DNA of 64,000 bases from Clostridia bacterium (GTDB taxonomy: Bacteria > Bacillota > Clostridia > Oscillospirales > Acutalibacteraceae), in contig JAFQCR010000016.1 in NCBI GenBank assembly GCA_017416345.1, forward strand, positions 1 through 64,000, in the 5' to 3' direction. This document shows, in pieces, positions 49,495 to 59,244 of this stretch (positions are counted from its first letter, which is position 1; each line of letters begins with the position of its first letter). A model generated the notes under the pieces. That model was not told the DNA's origin, made no database searches, and saw only the letters and a list, made by a program, of their open reading frames with translations. Both the position numbers and the translations under genes were made by a program.

Positions 49495-50040
49495 GTGAAC
49501 ATTAATTTTGGCATAGACCAAGCCACTGCAGCTCAGATGCGTGATGGCGCACGCAAGGGAATTAAGCTTTTGATAGGCTTTTTTATATTTATTTGCGCTA
49601 TGTTTGGTCCCTTGATTTTTGTTGTGTGCCTTGCCGGTGAAATGGAAGAGGGTGCAAGCCGCATCCCCGGTGTTGTTTTGGGTTCAATTTTTACCGCTGT
49701 TATGATAGTGCTTGTGGTGATACTGATCCGTATGAATCTCAGTGACCGTCTTGTGCGCATCTATGTTTCAACGGTTGGCAACATCAAGCGTGTTGAACTC
49801 AAATGGCTATCGGATAATGTCGGTAAGCCGATCGATAAGGTCATTGAAGATCTTCGCAAAGTTATGCGAAGAGGTTATTTTAAGGACGGACACCTTGATG
49901 TGAATAACAAGGTGCTTTTGTTCCCGAATGTTGACCTTGGTGCCGAAATCTCCATAATCTGCTCCCAATGCGGAGCTGTTGTAAAGGCACAGCAGGGATA
50001 CCCCGCAGACTGCCCTTATTGCGGAACAGTTGTACAGTAA
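49495..50040 (+). CDS. membrane protein with C-terminal zinc ribbon
   Basis: 181 residues with GTG start behind AAAGAGGTGA. Two membrane helices lie at about residues 22-80 (LLIGFFIFICAMFGPLIFVVCLAG and VVLGSIFTAVMIVLVVILIRM). A winged-helix-like middle (KRVELKWLSDNVGKPIDKVIEDLRKVMRRGYFKDGHLD) and a zinc ribbon (CSQCGAVVKAQQGYPADCPYCG) follow. It is not a named family to me; the layout suggests a membrane-anchored sensor or nucleic-acid-binding protein. Confidence 0.75.
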   Translation: MNINFGIDQATAAQMRDGARKGIKLLIGFFIFICAMFGPLIFVVCLAGEMEEGASRIPGVVLGSIFTAVMIVLVVILIRMNLSDRLVRIYVSTVGNIKRVELKWLSDNVGKPIDKVIEDLRKVMRRGYFKDGHLDVNNKVLLFPNVDLGAEISIICSQCGAVVKAQQGYPADCPYCGTVVQ

Positions 50041-50045
50041 ACGAA

Positions 50046-50081
50046 TAAAAAAAGACGGTAGAGTTCTCTACCGTCTTTTTT
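50046..50081 (+). terminator. rho-independent terminator
   Basis: AAAAAGACGGTAGAG, loop TTCT, CTACCGTCTTTTTT. Confidence 0.93.
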
Positions 50082-50175
50082 CAATAAATCAAATTTATCA
50101 AGTAAAAACTTCTTGTATTATCGTAAGTTTAATGTTATTATATACTATGTATAGGTGTAATTTGGGGGTGTTGGA

Positions 50176-51006
50176 GTGTCTTATAAAAATCTGATGGATA
50201 TGCATGTCCATTCCGATAATTCGCACGATGCTCACCATTCGGTGACCTTGGTGTGTGAAAAGGCGGTGGCAAAGGGACTCAGAGCCATTGCCGTGACCGA
50301 CCATTGCAACATTATCGATTATTATAAGGATAAGCAGAATATCATCTGCCGTCAGGCGGCTTTTGAGGTAAAAAAAGCGGCCGATGTTTTTAACGGACAG
50401 CTCATTGTGTCAAGCGGGATCGAGCTTGGCTCACCTGCACGTGACGACGAAGCGGTCAGGGACGTTCTGAAAAATAAGTTTGATTTTGTTGTAGCGGCGG
50501 TCCACCGCATAAAGGGCAAGAAAAAGAGCTTTGGCCACTACGATTTCAACCGTGAGGCCAACCGTCCCGAGTGCCTTATTCCAAGATACCTTGATGAGAT
50601 ACTTGAAACGGTTGAGTGGAACCAATTTGATTCTTTGGCGCACCTTACATACCCGTTGAGATATTTCCCGCCCGAGCTGTTGGCCGACTTTGATCTGTGG
50701 CAATACCGTGACAAGATCGAGGCAATACTTAAAACGCTTGCTCAAAACGGTAAGGCGTTGGAGATAAACACCAAGGGAGAACCGTTCGTGGTCAACGGCC
50801 AAACACACAGCTTCCAGCCCGAGCTTGAGATCGTCAAGCTGTTCCGTGAGCTTGGCGGTGAGCATATCACGGTTGGTTCGGATGCCCACAGCGCACACGA
50901 TGTCGGTAACAGAATTGCCGAGGCTTACGATATGGCCGTTGAAGCAGGCTTTAAATACGTAACACTTTATCAGCACAGAACCCCGTTGCCCATAAAGATT
51001 GTTTAA
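50176..51006 (+). CDS. PHP-domain phosphatase (histidinol-phosphatase-like)
   Basis: 276 residues, GTG start after GGGGGTGTTGG. Metal-binding motifs of the PHP fold follow in order: DMHVHSDNSHDA, VTDHCN, SSGIELGSP, VAAVHRIKG, LTYPLRYF and VGSDAHSAHDVG. It probably removes phosphate from histidinol phosphate or a similar small phosphate. No other his genes are in the window, so the biosynthetic role is not supported by context. Confidence 0.85.
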   Translation: MSYKNLMDMHVHSDNSHDAHHSVTLVCEKAVAKGLRAIAVTDHCNIIDYYKDKQNIICRQAAFEVKKAADVFNGQLIVSSGIELGSPARDDEAVRDVLKNKFDFVVAAVHRIKGKKKSFGHYDFNREANRPECLIPRYLDEILETVEWNQFDSLAHLTYPLRYFPPELLADFDLWQYRDKIEAILKTLAQNGKALEINTKGEPFVVNGQTHSFQPELEIVKLFRELGGEHITVGSDAHSAHDVGNRIAEAYDMAVEAGFKYVTLYQHRTPLPIKIV

Positions 51007-51024
51007 GCAGTGAAGGAGAAAATT

Positions 51025-51507
51025 ATGAACATCAAATTATTGAAATTACTTTCCAAAAATGCAAGATACACCGTTCACGAGCTGTCGGTCATGAGCGGTA
51101 TTTCGGAGGATGAGGTCGTAACCGAGGTCTCGGCTATGGAAAAGGAAGGCCTTATCCGTGGATATAAGGCGGTTATCGACTGGGAGCGCCTCGACAGCGC
51201 CAAGGTTTCGGCCATTATCGAATTGAAGGTCGAGCCCCAGCCCGATGTCGGCTTTGAACAGATCGCAGAAGAGGTCAAGAAGTATTCCGAGGTTGAAAGT
51301 GTTTATCTGATGTCGGGCGGCTATGACCTTTGCGTTATCGTTAAGGGCAAGACCTTCCAGGAGGTTGCCATGTTCGTTGCCAAGCAGTTGGCACCCATGA
51401 AGTACGTGGTTTCCACCGCAACACATTTCATTCTGCGCCGTTATAAGGAGCTTGATATCGAGCTTATCGGCGATGCAAAAGACGACAGGGAGAAGATTTC
51501 GTTTTGA
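51025..51507 (+). CDS. Lrp/AsnC-family transcriptional regulator
   Basis: 160 residues. An N-terminal winged helix (LLKLLSKNARYTVHELSVMSGISEDEVVTEVSAMEKEGLIRGYKAVID) is followed by the RAM ligand-binding domain with MSGGYDLCVIVKGKTFQEV. AAGGAG lies before ATG 51025. Its stop overlaps the start of the aminotransferase gene by 4 bases, so it probably regulates, or senses the product of, that enzyme. Confidence 0.92.
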   Translation: MNIKLLKLLSKNARYTVHELSVMSGISEDEVVTEVSAMEKEGLIRGYKAVIDWERLDSAKVSAIIELKVEPQPDVGFEQIAEEVKKYSEVESVYLMSGGYDLCVIVKGKTFQEVAMFVAKQLAPMKYVVSTATHFILRRYKELDIELIGDAKDDREKISF

Positions 51508-52691
51508 TTGACTACAATAAATTGTTGAACCCGACGGTGATGGAGATCAAGCCCTCGGGTATCAGAAAGTTTTTTGATATTGCCGCCGAGATGGACGATG
51601 TCATTTCGCTGGGCGTCGGTGAGCCCGACTTTCAGACACCGTGGCACATCCGTCAGGCAGGCATAAAATCCTTGCAGGACGGCAAGACCAAATATACCTC
51701 TAACCGGGGTATTATGGAGCTTCGTAAGGCTGTAAGCGATTATATGAAGGAACAGATCAGCTGTGAATATGACCCTGCGACCGAGGTGCTTATCTCGGTC
51801 GGCGGAAGTGAGGCTATCGACGGTGCCGTGCGTGCCATTGTTGGCAGAGGGGATGAGGTGCTGATAGTCGAGCCGAGCTTTGTTTGCTATGAGCCTATCG
51901 TAAAATTGGCAGGCGGTGTGCCGGTCATTATTTCGACCAAGGCCGAAAACGAGTTCAGACTGACGGCCAACGAGCTGAAAAGCCATATTACCGACCGCAC
52001 CAAGCTGCTTATTTTGCCGTATCCCGGCAATCCCACGGGTGCTATTATGGAGCAAAAAGACCTCGAGGATATTGCCGAGGTCTTGCGTGAGACCGATATT
52101 GCCGTGATCTCAGATGAAATTTATTCCGAGCTTACATACACAGGCCAGAAGCATGTGTCGATAGCATCGCTCGACGGTATGCAGGAGCGTACCGTTGTCA
52201 TCAACGGCTTTTCCAAGACCTATTCAATGACGGGTTGGCGTTTAGGCTTCGCCTGCGGACCTGCACCGATTTTGCAACAGATGACCAAGATCCATCAGTT
52301 TGCCATTATGTCGGCACCTACCACCTCGCAGTATGCCGCTATCGAGGCGCTCAAAAACGGCCGCCCCGACATTGAGGCAATGGTCGAGGAATACGATATG
52401 CGCCGCCGTTTGATAGTTGACGGATTTAATGCGCTTGGACTTGATTGCTTTGAGCCCAAAGGTGCATTCTATGCATTCCCGAGCATAAAGTCGACCGGAC
52501 TTTCGTCCGAGGAATTCTGCGAGCGCCTGCTTTACTCCAAAAAGGTTGCCATCGTTCCCGGTAACGCCTTCGGTGAGAGTGGCGAGGGTCATGTCAGAGC
52601 ATCCTACTGCTACTCGGTCAACCATATCAAAGAGGCACTTCACCGTATCGGTGAATTTTTGGAAGAGATAAAAAATGAAGATAAAGGCTAA
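51504..52691 (+). CDS. class I/II pyridoxal-phosphate aminotransferase
   Basis: 395 residues with TTG start overlapping the Lrp stop. Fold type I features are LGVGEPDFQTPWHIRQAG, YPGNPTGA, ISDEIYSELTY, the Schiff-base lysine in INGFSKTYSMTGWRLGF and VRASYCYS near the end. It belongs to the aspartate/aromatic aminotransferase group (PatA or AraT type). Paired Lrp-aminotransferase genes are common in Firmicutes. Confidence 0.9.
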   Translation: MIDYNKLLNPTVMEIKPSGIRKFFDIAAEMDDVISLGVGEPDFQTPWHIRQAGIKSLQDGKTKYTSNRGIMELRKAVSDYMKEQISCEYDPATEVLISVGGSEAIDGAVRAIVGRGDEVLIVEPSFVCYEPIVKLAGGVPVIISTKAENEFRLTANELKSHITDRTKLLILPYPGNPTGAIMEQKDLEDIAEVLRETDIAVISDEIYSELTYTGQKHVSIASLDGMQERTVVINGFSKTYSMTGWRLGFACGPAPILQQMTKIHQFAIMSAPTTSQYAAIEALKNGRPDIEAMVEEYDMRRRLIVDGFNALGLDCFEPKGAFYAFPSIKSTGLSSEEFCERLLYSKKVAIVPGNAFGESGEGHVRASYCYSVNHIKEALHRIGEFLEEIKNEDKG

Positions 52692-53529
52692 TGCAAAGGT
52701 CAACCTTTCGCTTGACATAACGGGCAAGCGACCCGACGGTTATCACACGCTGTGCTCGGTCTTTCAGTCGGTGTCATTGTGTGATGTGCTCGACGTTTCG
52801 CTTTCGGACAGTATTTCGGTCAATTGCTCGGTGCCGTCTTTGTCGGGGGAGAGCAATCTGTGCCATAAGGCCGCAAAACTGTTTTTTGAAGCGGCGGATA
52901 TAAATAGCGGTGCAGAAATTTTCGTCGAAAAGCACATCCCCGAAGCCGCAGGTCTTGGCGGAGGCAGTGCCGATGCCGCCGCAACGCTGGTAGCACTCAA
53001 CAAGCTTTGCGGACAATCGTTGACACAAGAAAGGCTTTTGGGAATTGCGCTGAAGCTGGGTGCCGACGTGCCGTTTTGTATGGTCGGCGGAACCAGGCTG
53101 TGCGAGGGTATCGGGGAGATAATGACCGAATTGTCGCCGTTGCCCGAATGCTTTATCGTGATCGCCAAAAAGGGCCAAAAGGGCTCGACGGGACAGATGT
53201 ATAACGCACTTGACAACAACCCGAATCTTTTAAGACCTGATACTGCGGCCGTTATAAGAGGACTTAAAAAGGGTGAGCTGTGTGAGGTCTTCAAGGGCGC
53301 ATATAACTGTTTTGAAACGGTCAACGACGGTTCTGTCTTAAACGAAGCCAAGGCAGTTGCCGAAAAGCACCAAGCTGTTTTTGTCGGCCTTTCGGGAGCA
53401 GGCCCTTCGGTTATACTTGTGTTTGAGCAAAAAAGTGACGCTGAAACCGCCGCAAAAGCACTTGACGAGTGCGGATTTTTGACCTTTGTCACGACACCCG
53501 AAAAAGAAGGCACAAAAATAATTGAATAA
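52675..53529 (+). CDS. ispE: 4-diphosphocytidyl-2-C-methyl-D-erythritol kinase
   Basis: 284 residues, GHMP kinase fold. KANAKVNLSLDITGKRPDGYH at the N-terminus, the ATP loop PEAAGLGGGSADAAATL at about residues 89-105 with D100, and LSGAGPSVILVF near the C-terminus identify IspE of the MEP isoprenoid pathway, which also supplies the undecaprenyl carrier of the exopolysaccharide. The start overlaps the aminotransferase by 17 bases. Confidence 0.95.
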   Translation: MKIKANAKVNLSLDITGKRPDGYHTLCSVFQSVSLCDVLDVSLSDSISVNCSVPSLSGESNLCHKAAKLFFEAADINSGAEIFVEKHIPEAAGLGGGSADAAATLVALNKLCGQSLTQERLLGIALKLGADVPFCMVGGTRLCEGIGEIMTELSPLPECFIVIAKKGQKGSTGQMYNALDNNPNLLRPDTAAVIRGLKKGELCEVFKGAYNCFETVNDGSVLNEAKAVAEKHQAVFVGLSGAGPSVILVFEQKSDAETAAKALDECGFLTFVTTPEKEGTKIIE

Positions 53530-53582
53530 TTTACATCACTCCTGCCAATATTTTCCTTGAAAATTATTGAAGGAGTGTTTTT

Positions 53583-54230
53583 ATGTCTTTACTTAAAAAT
53601 CTTTTCAAACATATCGACCGCTCGGCGGCCATTCGTGCTGTTGCCTGCGGTCTGGTACTGGTGCTGACCCTTACGGTCTGCGGCTTTGATGCCAAGTGCG
53701 ACACAGTTCGTGAGAATGTTTTGCGTCTGCACGTGTTGGCCAATTCCGATTCGGATGAGGATCAGGCGCTGAAGCTTAAAGTGCGGGATGCGCTGTTGAC
53801 AGTATCGGGTGGCATTTTTGAAAACTGCACATCCGAAAAGGAGGCTGCGGCTTCGGCTAAGGAGAATCTTGCGTTTTTTACCAAAACTGCCGAGCAGGTG
53901 ATAAAGGAAAACGGTTATTCCTATTCCATCCACGTGGAAATTGCCGATACCTGGTTTGAAACAAGGGATTATGAAAGCTTTTCCCTGCCTGCAGGCACCT
54001 ATGAGGCCTTGAGGGTCATAATAGGTGAGGGTAAGGGTAAGAATTGGTGGTGCGTGATGTTTCCGAGTATTTGTCTGCCTGCGGCAATGGGCGAAAGCAA
54101 GGATTTTTCGTGCGTTTTAGAGGATGATACCGCCGAAATAGTTGAACAGCCCAAGCGCTATAAAGCCCGATTTAAGGTGGTTGAAATATTTGAAAAAACA
54201 CGCAAAAGCATCGCTGATTTCTTTAAGTGA
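53583..54230 (+). CDS. spoIIR: stage II sporulation protein R
   Basis: 215 residues. A hydrophobic N-terminal segment (AACGLVLVLTLTVCGF-like region around residues 18-32) allows export from the forespore. VLRLHVLANSDSDEDQALKLKVRDALL is the family core and AGTYEALRVIIGEGKGKNWWCVMFPS the second block. SpoIIR triggers cleavage of pro-sigma-E in the mother cell, so the organism is or was a spore former. GAAGGAG precedes the ATG. Confidence 0.93.
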   Translation: MSLLKNLFKHIDRSAAIRAVACGLVLVLTLTVCGFDAKCDTVRENVLRLHVLANSDSDEDQALKLKVRDALLTVSGGIFENCTSEKEAAASAKENLAFFTKTAEQVIKENGYSYSIHVEIADTWFETRDYESFSLPAGTYEALRVIIGEGKGKNWWCVMFPSICLPAAMGESKDFSCVLEDDTAEIVEQPKRYKARFKVVEIFEKTRKSIADFFK

Positions 54231-54260
54231 TATTTTTTTTGAAAAAATTAAAAATAATAC

Positions 54261-54289
54261 TTGCATTTTGACGCAAGTTGTGGTATTAT
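54261..54289 (+). promoter_or_regulatory. promoter of rpmE
   Basis: TTGCAT (54261-54266), 17 bp, TATTAT (54284-54289), followed by AGGAGAGGGG as ribosome site. Confidence 0.75.
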
Positions 54290-54327
54290 TCCTTTACTGA
54301 TGTGAAGAAAAGGAGAGGGGTGACAAC

Positions 54328-54534
54328 ATGAAAGAGGGTATTCATCCGCAGTATGAGACAGTTGTTGTAAAGTGTGCTTGCGGAGCTGAGTTTGAAACTC
54401 GCTCGACAAAGAAAGATATCCGTTTGGATATTTGCTCCAAGTGTCATCCGTTTTTTACCGGCAGACAGAAGCTTGTTGATACCGGTGGTCGTGTAGACAG
54501 ATTCAAAAAACGTTTTGGCATGGATGCTAAATAA
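54328..54534 (+). CDS. rpmE: 50S ribosomal protein L31
   Basis: 68 residues. It opens [18 protein letters not shown] and has the four zinc ligands C16, C18, C36 and C39 ([10 protein letters not shown]). This is the zinc-binding form of L31, not the zinc-free YtiA type. It has its own promoter and terminator. Confidence 0.97.
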   Translation: MKEGIHPQYETVVVKCACGAEFETRSTKKDIRLDICSKCHPFFTGRQKLVDTGGRVDRFKKRFGMDAK

Positions 54535-54551
54535 TTGTTTCAAATCTTTGG

Positions 54552-54580
54552 CCGCAGTTGTACTTTGCAACTGCGGTTTT
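54552..54580 (+). terminator. terminator of rpmE
   Basis: CCGCAGTTG, loop TACTTTG, CAACTGCGGTTTT. Confidence 0.88.
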
Positions 54581-54618
54581 ACTTTTCTTTGATTATTTTT
54601 TGTTTGGGCGGTGACAAG

Positions 54619-55239
54619 ATGGACAGCTACAAAACGGTACGACAAGCTGCCGAGGCCGAATACGAGGAAAAGCGTTCCCGATTTATCGGAAGCGTGATTC
54701 CCTGCACCACCGAAGCCGAGGCAATTGCCTTTATCAACAAGCGCAAGTCCGAAACCTTCGGTGCACGGCACAACGTGTATGCATATATCCTGCGTGACAA
54801 TAATATTGCACGCTTTTCGGATGACGGTGAGCCGCATTCCACCGCAGGAATGCCGACGCTGGAGGTTCTGAAAAAGCAGGGTCTTGTTGATTGCTGTATC
54901 GTCACGACCCGTTATTTCGGAGGCATATTGCTCGGTACGGGTGGGCTGGTGCGTGCCTATACCGCCGCCGCCAGAATGGCTGTCGAGGCCGCAGGCGTTG
55001 CCACAATGCGTGAGTGCTATGAGTGTAAGGTCAGTTGTCCTTATTCCGACCACAGCCAGGTCGAGCGTGTGATTGGTGACAACGGCGGTAAGGTAACGGG
55101 ATGCGATTTTACTCACGAGGTCACGGTGAGATTTTCCATAACCGCCGAGGATTACCAAGATCTTTCGGCCAAGTTTACCGATACCTTCTGCGGACGGTTG
55201 GATCCCGAAATATTAGGCAGCGGCTACGCCGATGTTTAA
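54619..55239 (+). CDS. YigZ/IMPACT-family protein
   Basis: 206 residues. KRSRFIGSVIPCTTEAEAIAFI and FSDDGEPHSTAGMPTLEVLKKQGLVDCCIVTTRYFGGILLGTGGLVRAYTAAA are the family signature; the C-terminal half is the DUF1949 domain. Role in translation or stress response is not fully known. GGCGGTGA lies before ATG 54619; no upstream promoter other than read-through past the rpmE terminator is seen. Confidence 0.93.
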   Translation: MDSYKTVRQAAEAEYEEKRSRFIGSVIPCTTEAEAIAFINKRKSETFGARHNVYAYILRDNNIARFSDDGEPHSTAGMPTLEVLKKQGLVDCCIVTTRYFGGILLGTGGLVRAYTAAARMAVEAAGVATMRECYECKVSCPYSDHSQVERVIGDNGGKVTGCDFTHEVTVRFSITAEDYQDLSAKFTDTFCGRLDPEILGSGYADV

Positions 55240-55417
55240 AAAAATTGATGAATTTTCATCGAAATTTAAAGTATTTTAAAATTTATTTGCGAATAATGAA
55301 TATAGAGTAATAGAAAAAACGCAAAATTTACTTTATTATTGAACAGAGATCAACTAAAGTCCTGCTTTTGGGACATAGAATGTTGTATTATTGTTTTGCA
55401 AGAGGGGAGTGGACAAG

Positions 55418-57217
55418 GTGGCGTTACCGCAGGATTTTCTGATGGAGCTGAAATACCGCAACGATATAGAATCGGTGCTGTCACCCTATATCGCACTCAA
55501 GCGGAGAGGCAGTAACCTTGTCGGATTGTGCCCCTTCCACAACGAAAAGACCCCCTCGTTTACGGTTTACCCCGAAAACGGTTCATACTATTGCTTCGGT
55601 TGCGGTAAGGGTGGAGATATCATAACCTTCACCATGCAGATGGAGAATCTTGACTATATTGATGCCGTCCGCAAGCTGGCCGACAAGGCGGGGCTCAGAA
55701 TGCCCGAGGACAACCGTGATGACAAGGAGCTGAAGCTTAAAAACGACATTTATGCCGTCAACGCCGAGGCAGGTCGGTTTTTCCATTCGGTGCTGATGAG
55801 CCCAAAGGGCAAAGCGGGACTTGATTATTTTCTGGGACGAGGCTTGAGCCTTAAGACCGTAAAACGCTTTGGTCTCGGCTTTGCACCCGACGATTGGCAT
55901 GCACTTGAAAATCATCTGAAATCCAAAGGCTTTACCGATTATATAATCTCGGCGGCCGACCTTACCTCCAAGTCCGAAAAGAAGGACAAGTTCGGTAAAA
56001 ACATAACCTACGACCGATTCCGAAACCGTATAATGTTCCCCATAATCAACATTCACGGCAAGGTCATCGGCTTCAGCGGACGAGCTATGCCCGGCAATGA
56101 AAAGCAGGGCGGCAAGTACATAAATACCTCGGATACGCCGGTCTACAAAAAGAGCCACAATATGTTTGCACTCAATTTTGCCAAGGCAGTCTGCTCAAAG
56201 CAGGCAATTCTGGTTGAGGGCAATATGGATGTCATTGCGCTTCATCAGGCAGGCTTCGAGATGGCGGTCGCTGCGCTGGGAACCTCCTTCACCGAGGAGC
56301 AGGCGAGACTGCTCAGCCGCTACACCAAAGAGGTCGTGCTGACGATGGATGCCGACTCGGCAGGTGAAAAGGCCACCGACCGTGCATTGGGCATACTTGA
56401 CAATGTCGGCGTCAGCGTGAGGGTGCTTCGTCTGCCCGATTGCAAGGACCCCGATGAGTTTATAAAAAAACACGGAAACGCACGTTTTCAAAAGCTGTTG
56501 GATAGTGCGATGAGCGCTATCGAATACCGTTTGCTGACCGCCGCAAGAGACATTGATCTTGATGCGGTCGACGGTAAGCTGAAATACCTTAACAAGGCGT
56601 GTGAGGTGCTGGCGGCTCTCAATGACCCGATAGCCACCGACCTTTATGCAGGAAGATTGGCCTCGAAATACGGCGCTTCAAAGGAACGGCTTTTGAATGT
56701 TATAAAAAATATTGTTGAGCAAAAGTGCAACGGCAAGGTGCGTGTTGAATTAAGGGAGATCAGCGGAGCGCTGAATATCCAAAAGAATGAGGTCAATCCG
56801 CAAAAAGGAAAATACCGACGTGCGGCGGCGGCCGAGGAAGCGGTCATCTCGGTACTGATACGGCACCCCGATATGCTGGATTCGGTGCTAAATAGGCTTG
56901 ATCCGGCCGACTTTCTGACCGACTTCAACCGAAAGCTTTACCAACGTGTGACCGAGATACTCGGCACGGGGCACGGCTTTGATCTGGTGCTGTTGGGCGA
57001 GGGCTTCACTTCGGATGAGATCGGCTACATCACCAAAATGCTGACGGTGGGTACCGCCAACGAAAATGCCGAAAAGGTGCTGGATGACAGCATCAAGGTA
57101 ATAATAAGCGAGCGAAAGGCTTTGGACAATCCTGATGTTGCCGAGCTGGACGACGCAAGCTGGGCCGAAGCTATGGCGGCTCTCAGTAAGGATAAAAAGA
57201 AAAAACCGATCGGATGA
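55418..57217 (+). CDS. dnaG: DNA primase
   Basis: 599 residues. The zinc-binding CHC2 domain has C38-H41-C59-C62 (LCPFHNEKTPSF, YYCFGCGKGGD). The catalytic core and TOPRIM domain follow (QAILVEGNMDVIALHQAGF, LTMDADSAGEKA), and a helicase-binding domain forms the C-terminal 150 residues. GTG 55418 was chosen 10 bases after AGAGGGG; the GTG three codons earlier is too close. It makes RNA primers for replication. The gene is followed by rpoD, the conserved order, but rpsU is not next to them. Confidence 0.96.
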   Translation: MALPQDFLMELKYRNDIESVLSPYIALKRRGSNLVGLCPFHNEKTPSFTVYPENGSYYCFGCGKGGDIITFTMQMENLDYIDAVRKLADKAGLRMPEDNRDDKELKLKNDIYAVNAEAGRFFHSVLMSPKGKAGLDYFLGRGLSLKTVKRFGLGFAPDDWHALENHLKSKGFTDYIISAADLTSKSEKKDKFGKNITYDRFRNRIMFPIINIHGKVIGFSGRAMPGNEKQGGKYINTSDTPVYKKSHNMFALNFAKAVCSKQAILVEGNMDVIALHQAGFEMAVAALGTSFTEEQARLLSRYTKEVVLTMDADSAGEKATDRALGILDNVGVSVRVLRLPDCKDPDEFIKKHGNARFQKLLDSAMSAIEYRLLTAARDIDLDAVDGKLKYLNKACEVLAALNDPIATDLYAGRLASKYGASKERLLNVIKNIVEQKCNGKVRVELREISGALNIQKNEVNPQKGKYRRAAAAEEAVISVLIRHPDMLDSVLNRLDPADFLTDFNRKLYQRVTEILGTGHGFDLVLLGEGFTSDEIGYITKMLTVGTANENAEKVLDDSIKVIISERKALDNPDVAELDDASWAEAMAALSKDKKKKPIG

Positions 57218-57244
57218 TCGGAAGGGATAAAAGGGGTAATAAAA

Positions 57245-58345
57245 ATGGATGAGAAAAGAATCAAAAAGAACAATCCGGCGGTTGAAGAACCTGCCACCCA
57301 GGGTGACGGCTATATTGAGGATAGCTACACCCAGAATGATGACCGCAAGAACGGTGATTTTCTTGATATAGAGGACGATGTTCCTGAAAATCTTGAAAGC
57401 CTTGAAATGGAGCCCCCGCTTCTTGATCTTGACTATATTGAGCCCTCTGACGAGGACCTTAAGATGGCCGAGATCGAGGATGTTGAAAAGCTGGAGGAGA
57501 CCATCGCTTCGATGGATAACGTTTCGCTGGACGATCCCGTTAAGGTCTACCTTAAGGATATCGGCCGTGTGCCTCTGCTTTCTCCCGACGAGGAGGTCGA
57601 GCTGGCCAAGCGTATCGGTGACGGTGATGCCGCCGCCAAAAAGCGTCTGACCGAGGCTAACCTTCGTCTTGTCGTAAGTATTGCCAAGCGTTATGTCGGC
57701 CGCGGAATGCATTTCCTCGATCTTATCCAGGAGGGTAACGTCGGTCTTATCAAGGCGGTTGAAAAGTTTGACCACACCAAGGGCTTCAAGTTTTCTACCT
57801 ATGCTACCTGGTGGATCCGTCAGGCTATAACCCGTGCCATTGCCGACCAGGCCAGAACCATCCGTATCCCCGTTCATATGGTTGAGACCATCAACCGTCT
57901 TAAGAAGATCCAGAGCCAGCTTCTCCACGAAAACGGTCACGAACCCAGCGAGGAGCTCATCGCCGAGAAGATGGAGCTTTCGGTCGAGCGTGTGCGTGAG
58001 ATCATGCGTGTCGCCCAGGAGCCTGTTTCGATGGAGACCCCCATCGGTCCCGAGGAGGACAGCCGTCTGATGGACTTTATCCGTGACGAGGATGCTCTTC
58101 AGCCCGACGATGCCGCATTAAAGACCATTACCAATGAGGATATCGACTCGGTACTGAAGACCCTCACTCCCCGTGAGGAGGCGGTTATCCGCCTGCGCTT
58201 CGGACTTAAGGACGGACGTTGCCACACTCTTGAGGAGGTCGGAACCGAGTTCTGCGTCACCCGTGAGCGTATCCGTCAGATCGAGGCCAAGGCCTTGAGA
58301 AAGCTTCGTCATCCCGTAAGAAGCAACAAGTTCAAGGACAGATAA
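57245..58345 (+). CDS. rpoD: RNA polymerase primary sigma factor
   Basis: 366 residues. A long acidic N-terminus (residues 1 to about 95, with [19 protein letters not shown]) is followed by region 1.2 ([17 protein letters not shown]), region 2 ([26 protein letters not shown] and the -10-binding [17 protein letters not shown]), region 3 and region 4 ([33 protein letters not shown]). Starts 27 bp after dnaG. The promoters found in this window match its expected TTGACA/TATAAT specificity. Confidence 0.97.
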   Translation: MDEKRIKKNNPAVEEPATQGDGYIEDSYTQNDDRKNGDFLDIEDDVPENLESLEMEPPLLDLDYIEPSDEDLKMAEIEDVEKLEETIASMDNVSLDDPVKVYLKDIGRVPLLSPDEEVELAKRIGDGDAAAKKRLTEANLRLVVSIAKRYVGRGMHFLDLIQEGNVGLIKAVEKFDHTKGFKFSTYATWWIRQAITRAIADQARTIRIPVHMVETINRLKKIQSQLLHENGHEPSEELIAEKMELSVERVREIMRVAQEPVSMETPIGPEEDSRLMDFIRDEDALQPDDAALKTITNEDIDSVLKTLTPREEAVIRLRFGLKDGRCHTLEEVGTEFCVTRERIRQIEAKALRKLRHPVRSNKFKDR

Positions 58346-58364
58346 TTTTTCGGAGTGTTTTAAA

Positions 58365-58616
58365 GTGAAATACACATATAATACTAAGGGTGTTTGCTCA
58401 AGCACCATTACCTTTGAGATCGAAAATGACATTGTGACCTCGGTACAGTTTGTGGGAGGCTGCAACGGCAATCTTAAAGGAATATCATCGTTGGTCGTCG
58501 GCATGAAGGTCGATGATGTTATTGGGCGTTTAGAGGGGATCAGGTGCGGATTCAAGTCCACATCCTGCCCCGATCAGCTTGCCAAGGCACTTACTGCGGC
58601 CAAGCAAAACGGTTAA
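58365..58616 (+). CDS. TSCPD-domain protein
   Basis: 83 residues with GTG start behind GGAG. The family pattern CSSTITFEIENDIVTSVQFVGGCNGNLKGIS and the end SCPDQLAKAL give the domain its name. TSCPD modules are also found at the end of some ribonucleotide reductases; the stand-alone form has unknown function. Downstream of rpoD, probably in the same transcript. Confidence 0.88.
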   Translation: MKYTYNTKGVCSSTITFEIENDIVTSVQFVGGCNGNLKGISSLVVGMKVDDVIGRLEGIRCGFKSTSCPDQLAKALTAAKQNG

Positions 58617-58644
58617 ATTTTTATTGAAAGCAAGGTGACAGAAA

Positions 58645-59190
58645 ATGTTTGATGAGGATATCAAGATAGCTTCTTTGGGTAAGGATAAACCCAAGAAGAA
58701 CGACCACGAAAAGGTCATGGACGAATACACCCGTGAAAGTGCCAACGGCAACATCGAAAAGGCACGTGCGTTGGGTGCGGCCCTTGCTAAGGAGGTCGTC
58801 GGCCGTCTTGACAGCTTCCCCGTTGACGAGCAAAACGACAATGTTAATCTTTCGGTGCAAAGGGGAGTTATGATGACCTTCGCCGCCGTTGTGGCGTTGG
58901 AGGAAAACATAATGAGCGAGGTCGTACATCAGACCGCCGAAAACAGCTTTAACGCTGAATTGGAAAAGCTGTCACCCGACATTTACAAGGCGGTGGCTGA
59001 TTCGGGCGCATTTTCGTTCTATTATCTTGCCTACCGTCGGGGAACTGAGGTCGTTCGCCGTATGGGTCAGACCTTTGCGATGCTCTGCTCGCACGACGGA
59101 GACCCCGTTTACCACGAGCTTGGCGAGGCCATCTACTGCTGGTTCAAATCCTTTGCAGAGAAAAAGCTGAACGAAGCCGAGTTCAAATAA
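58645..59190 (+). CDS. conserved helical protein, unknown function
   Basis: 181 residues, not recognised as a named family. The N-terminus is charged (KDKPKKNDHEKVMDEYTRESANGNIEKAR), the middle is helical (QRGVMMTFAAVVALEENIMSEVVHQTAENSFNAELEKL) and the end has AFSFYYLAYRRGTEVVRRMGQTFAMLCSHDGD. No signal or membrane segment. AAGGTGA lies before the ATG. Its place between rpoD and trmK suggests a housekeeping role in this lineage. Confidence 0.7.
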   Translation: MFDEDIKIASLGKDKPKKNDHEKVMDEYTRESANGNIEKARALGAALAKEVVGRLDSFPVDEQNDNVNLSVQRGVMMTFAAVVALEENIMSEVVHQTAENSFNAELEKLSPDIYKAVADSGAFSFYYLAYRRGTEVVRRMGQTFAMLCSHDGDPVYHELGEAIYCWFKSFAEKKLNEAEFK

Positions 59191-59244
59191 TTACGCTACA
59201 AAGACCCCTGGTTTTTGCAAATATTTTATTGGAGGAATTTTAAA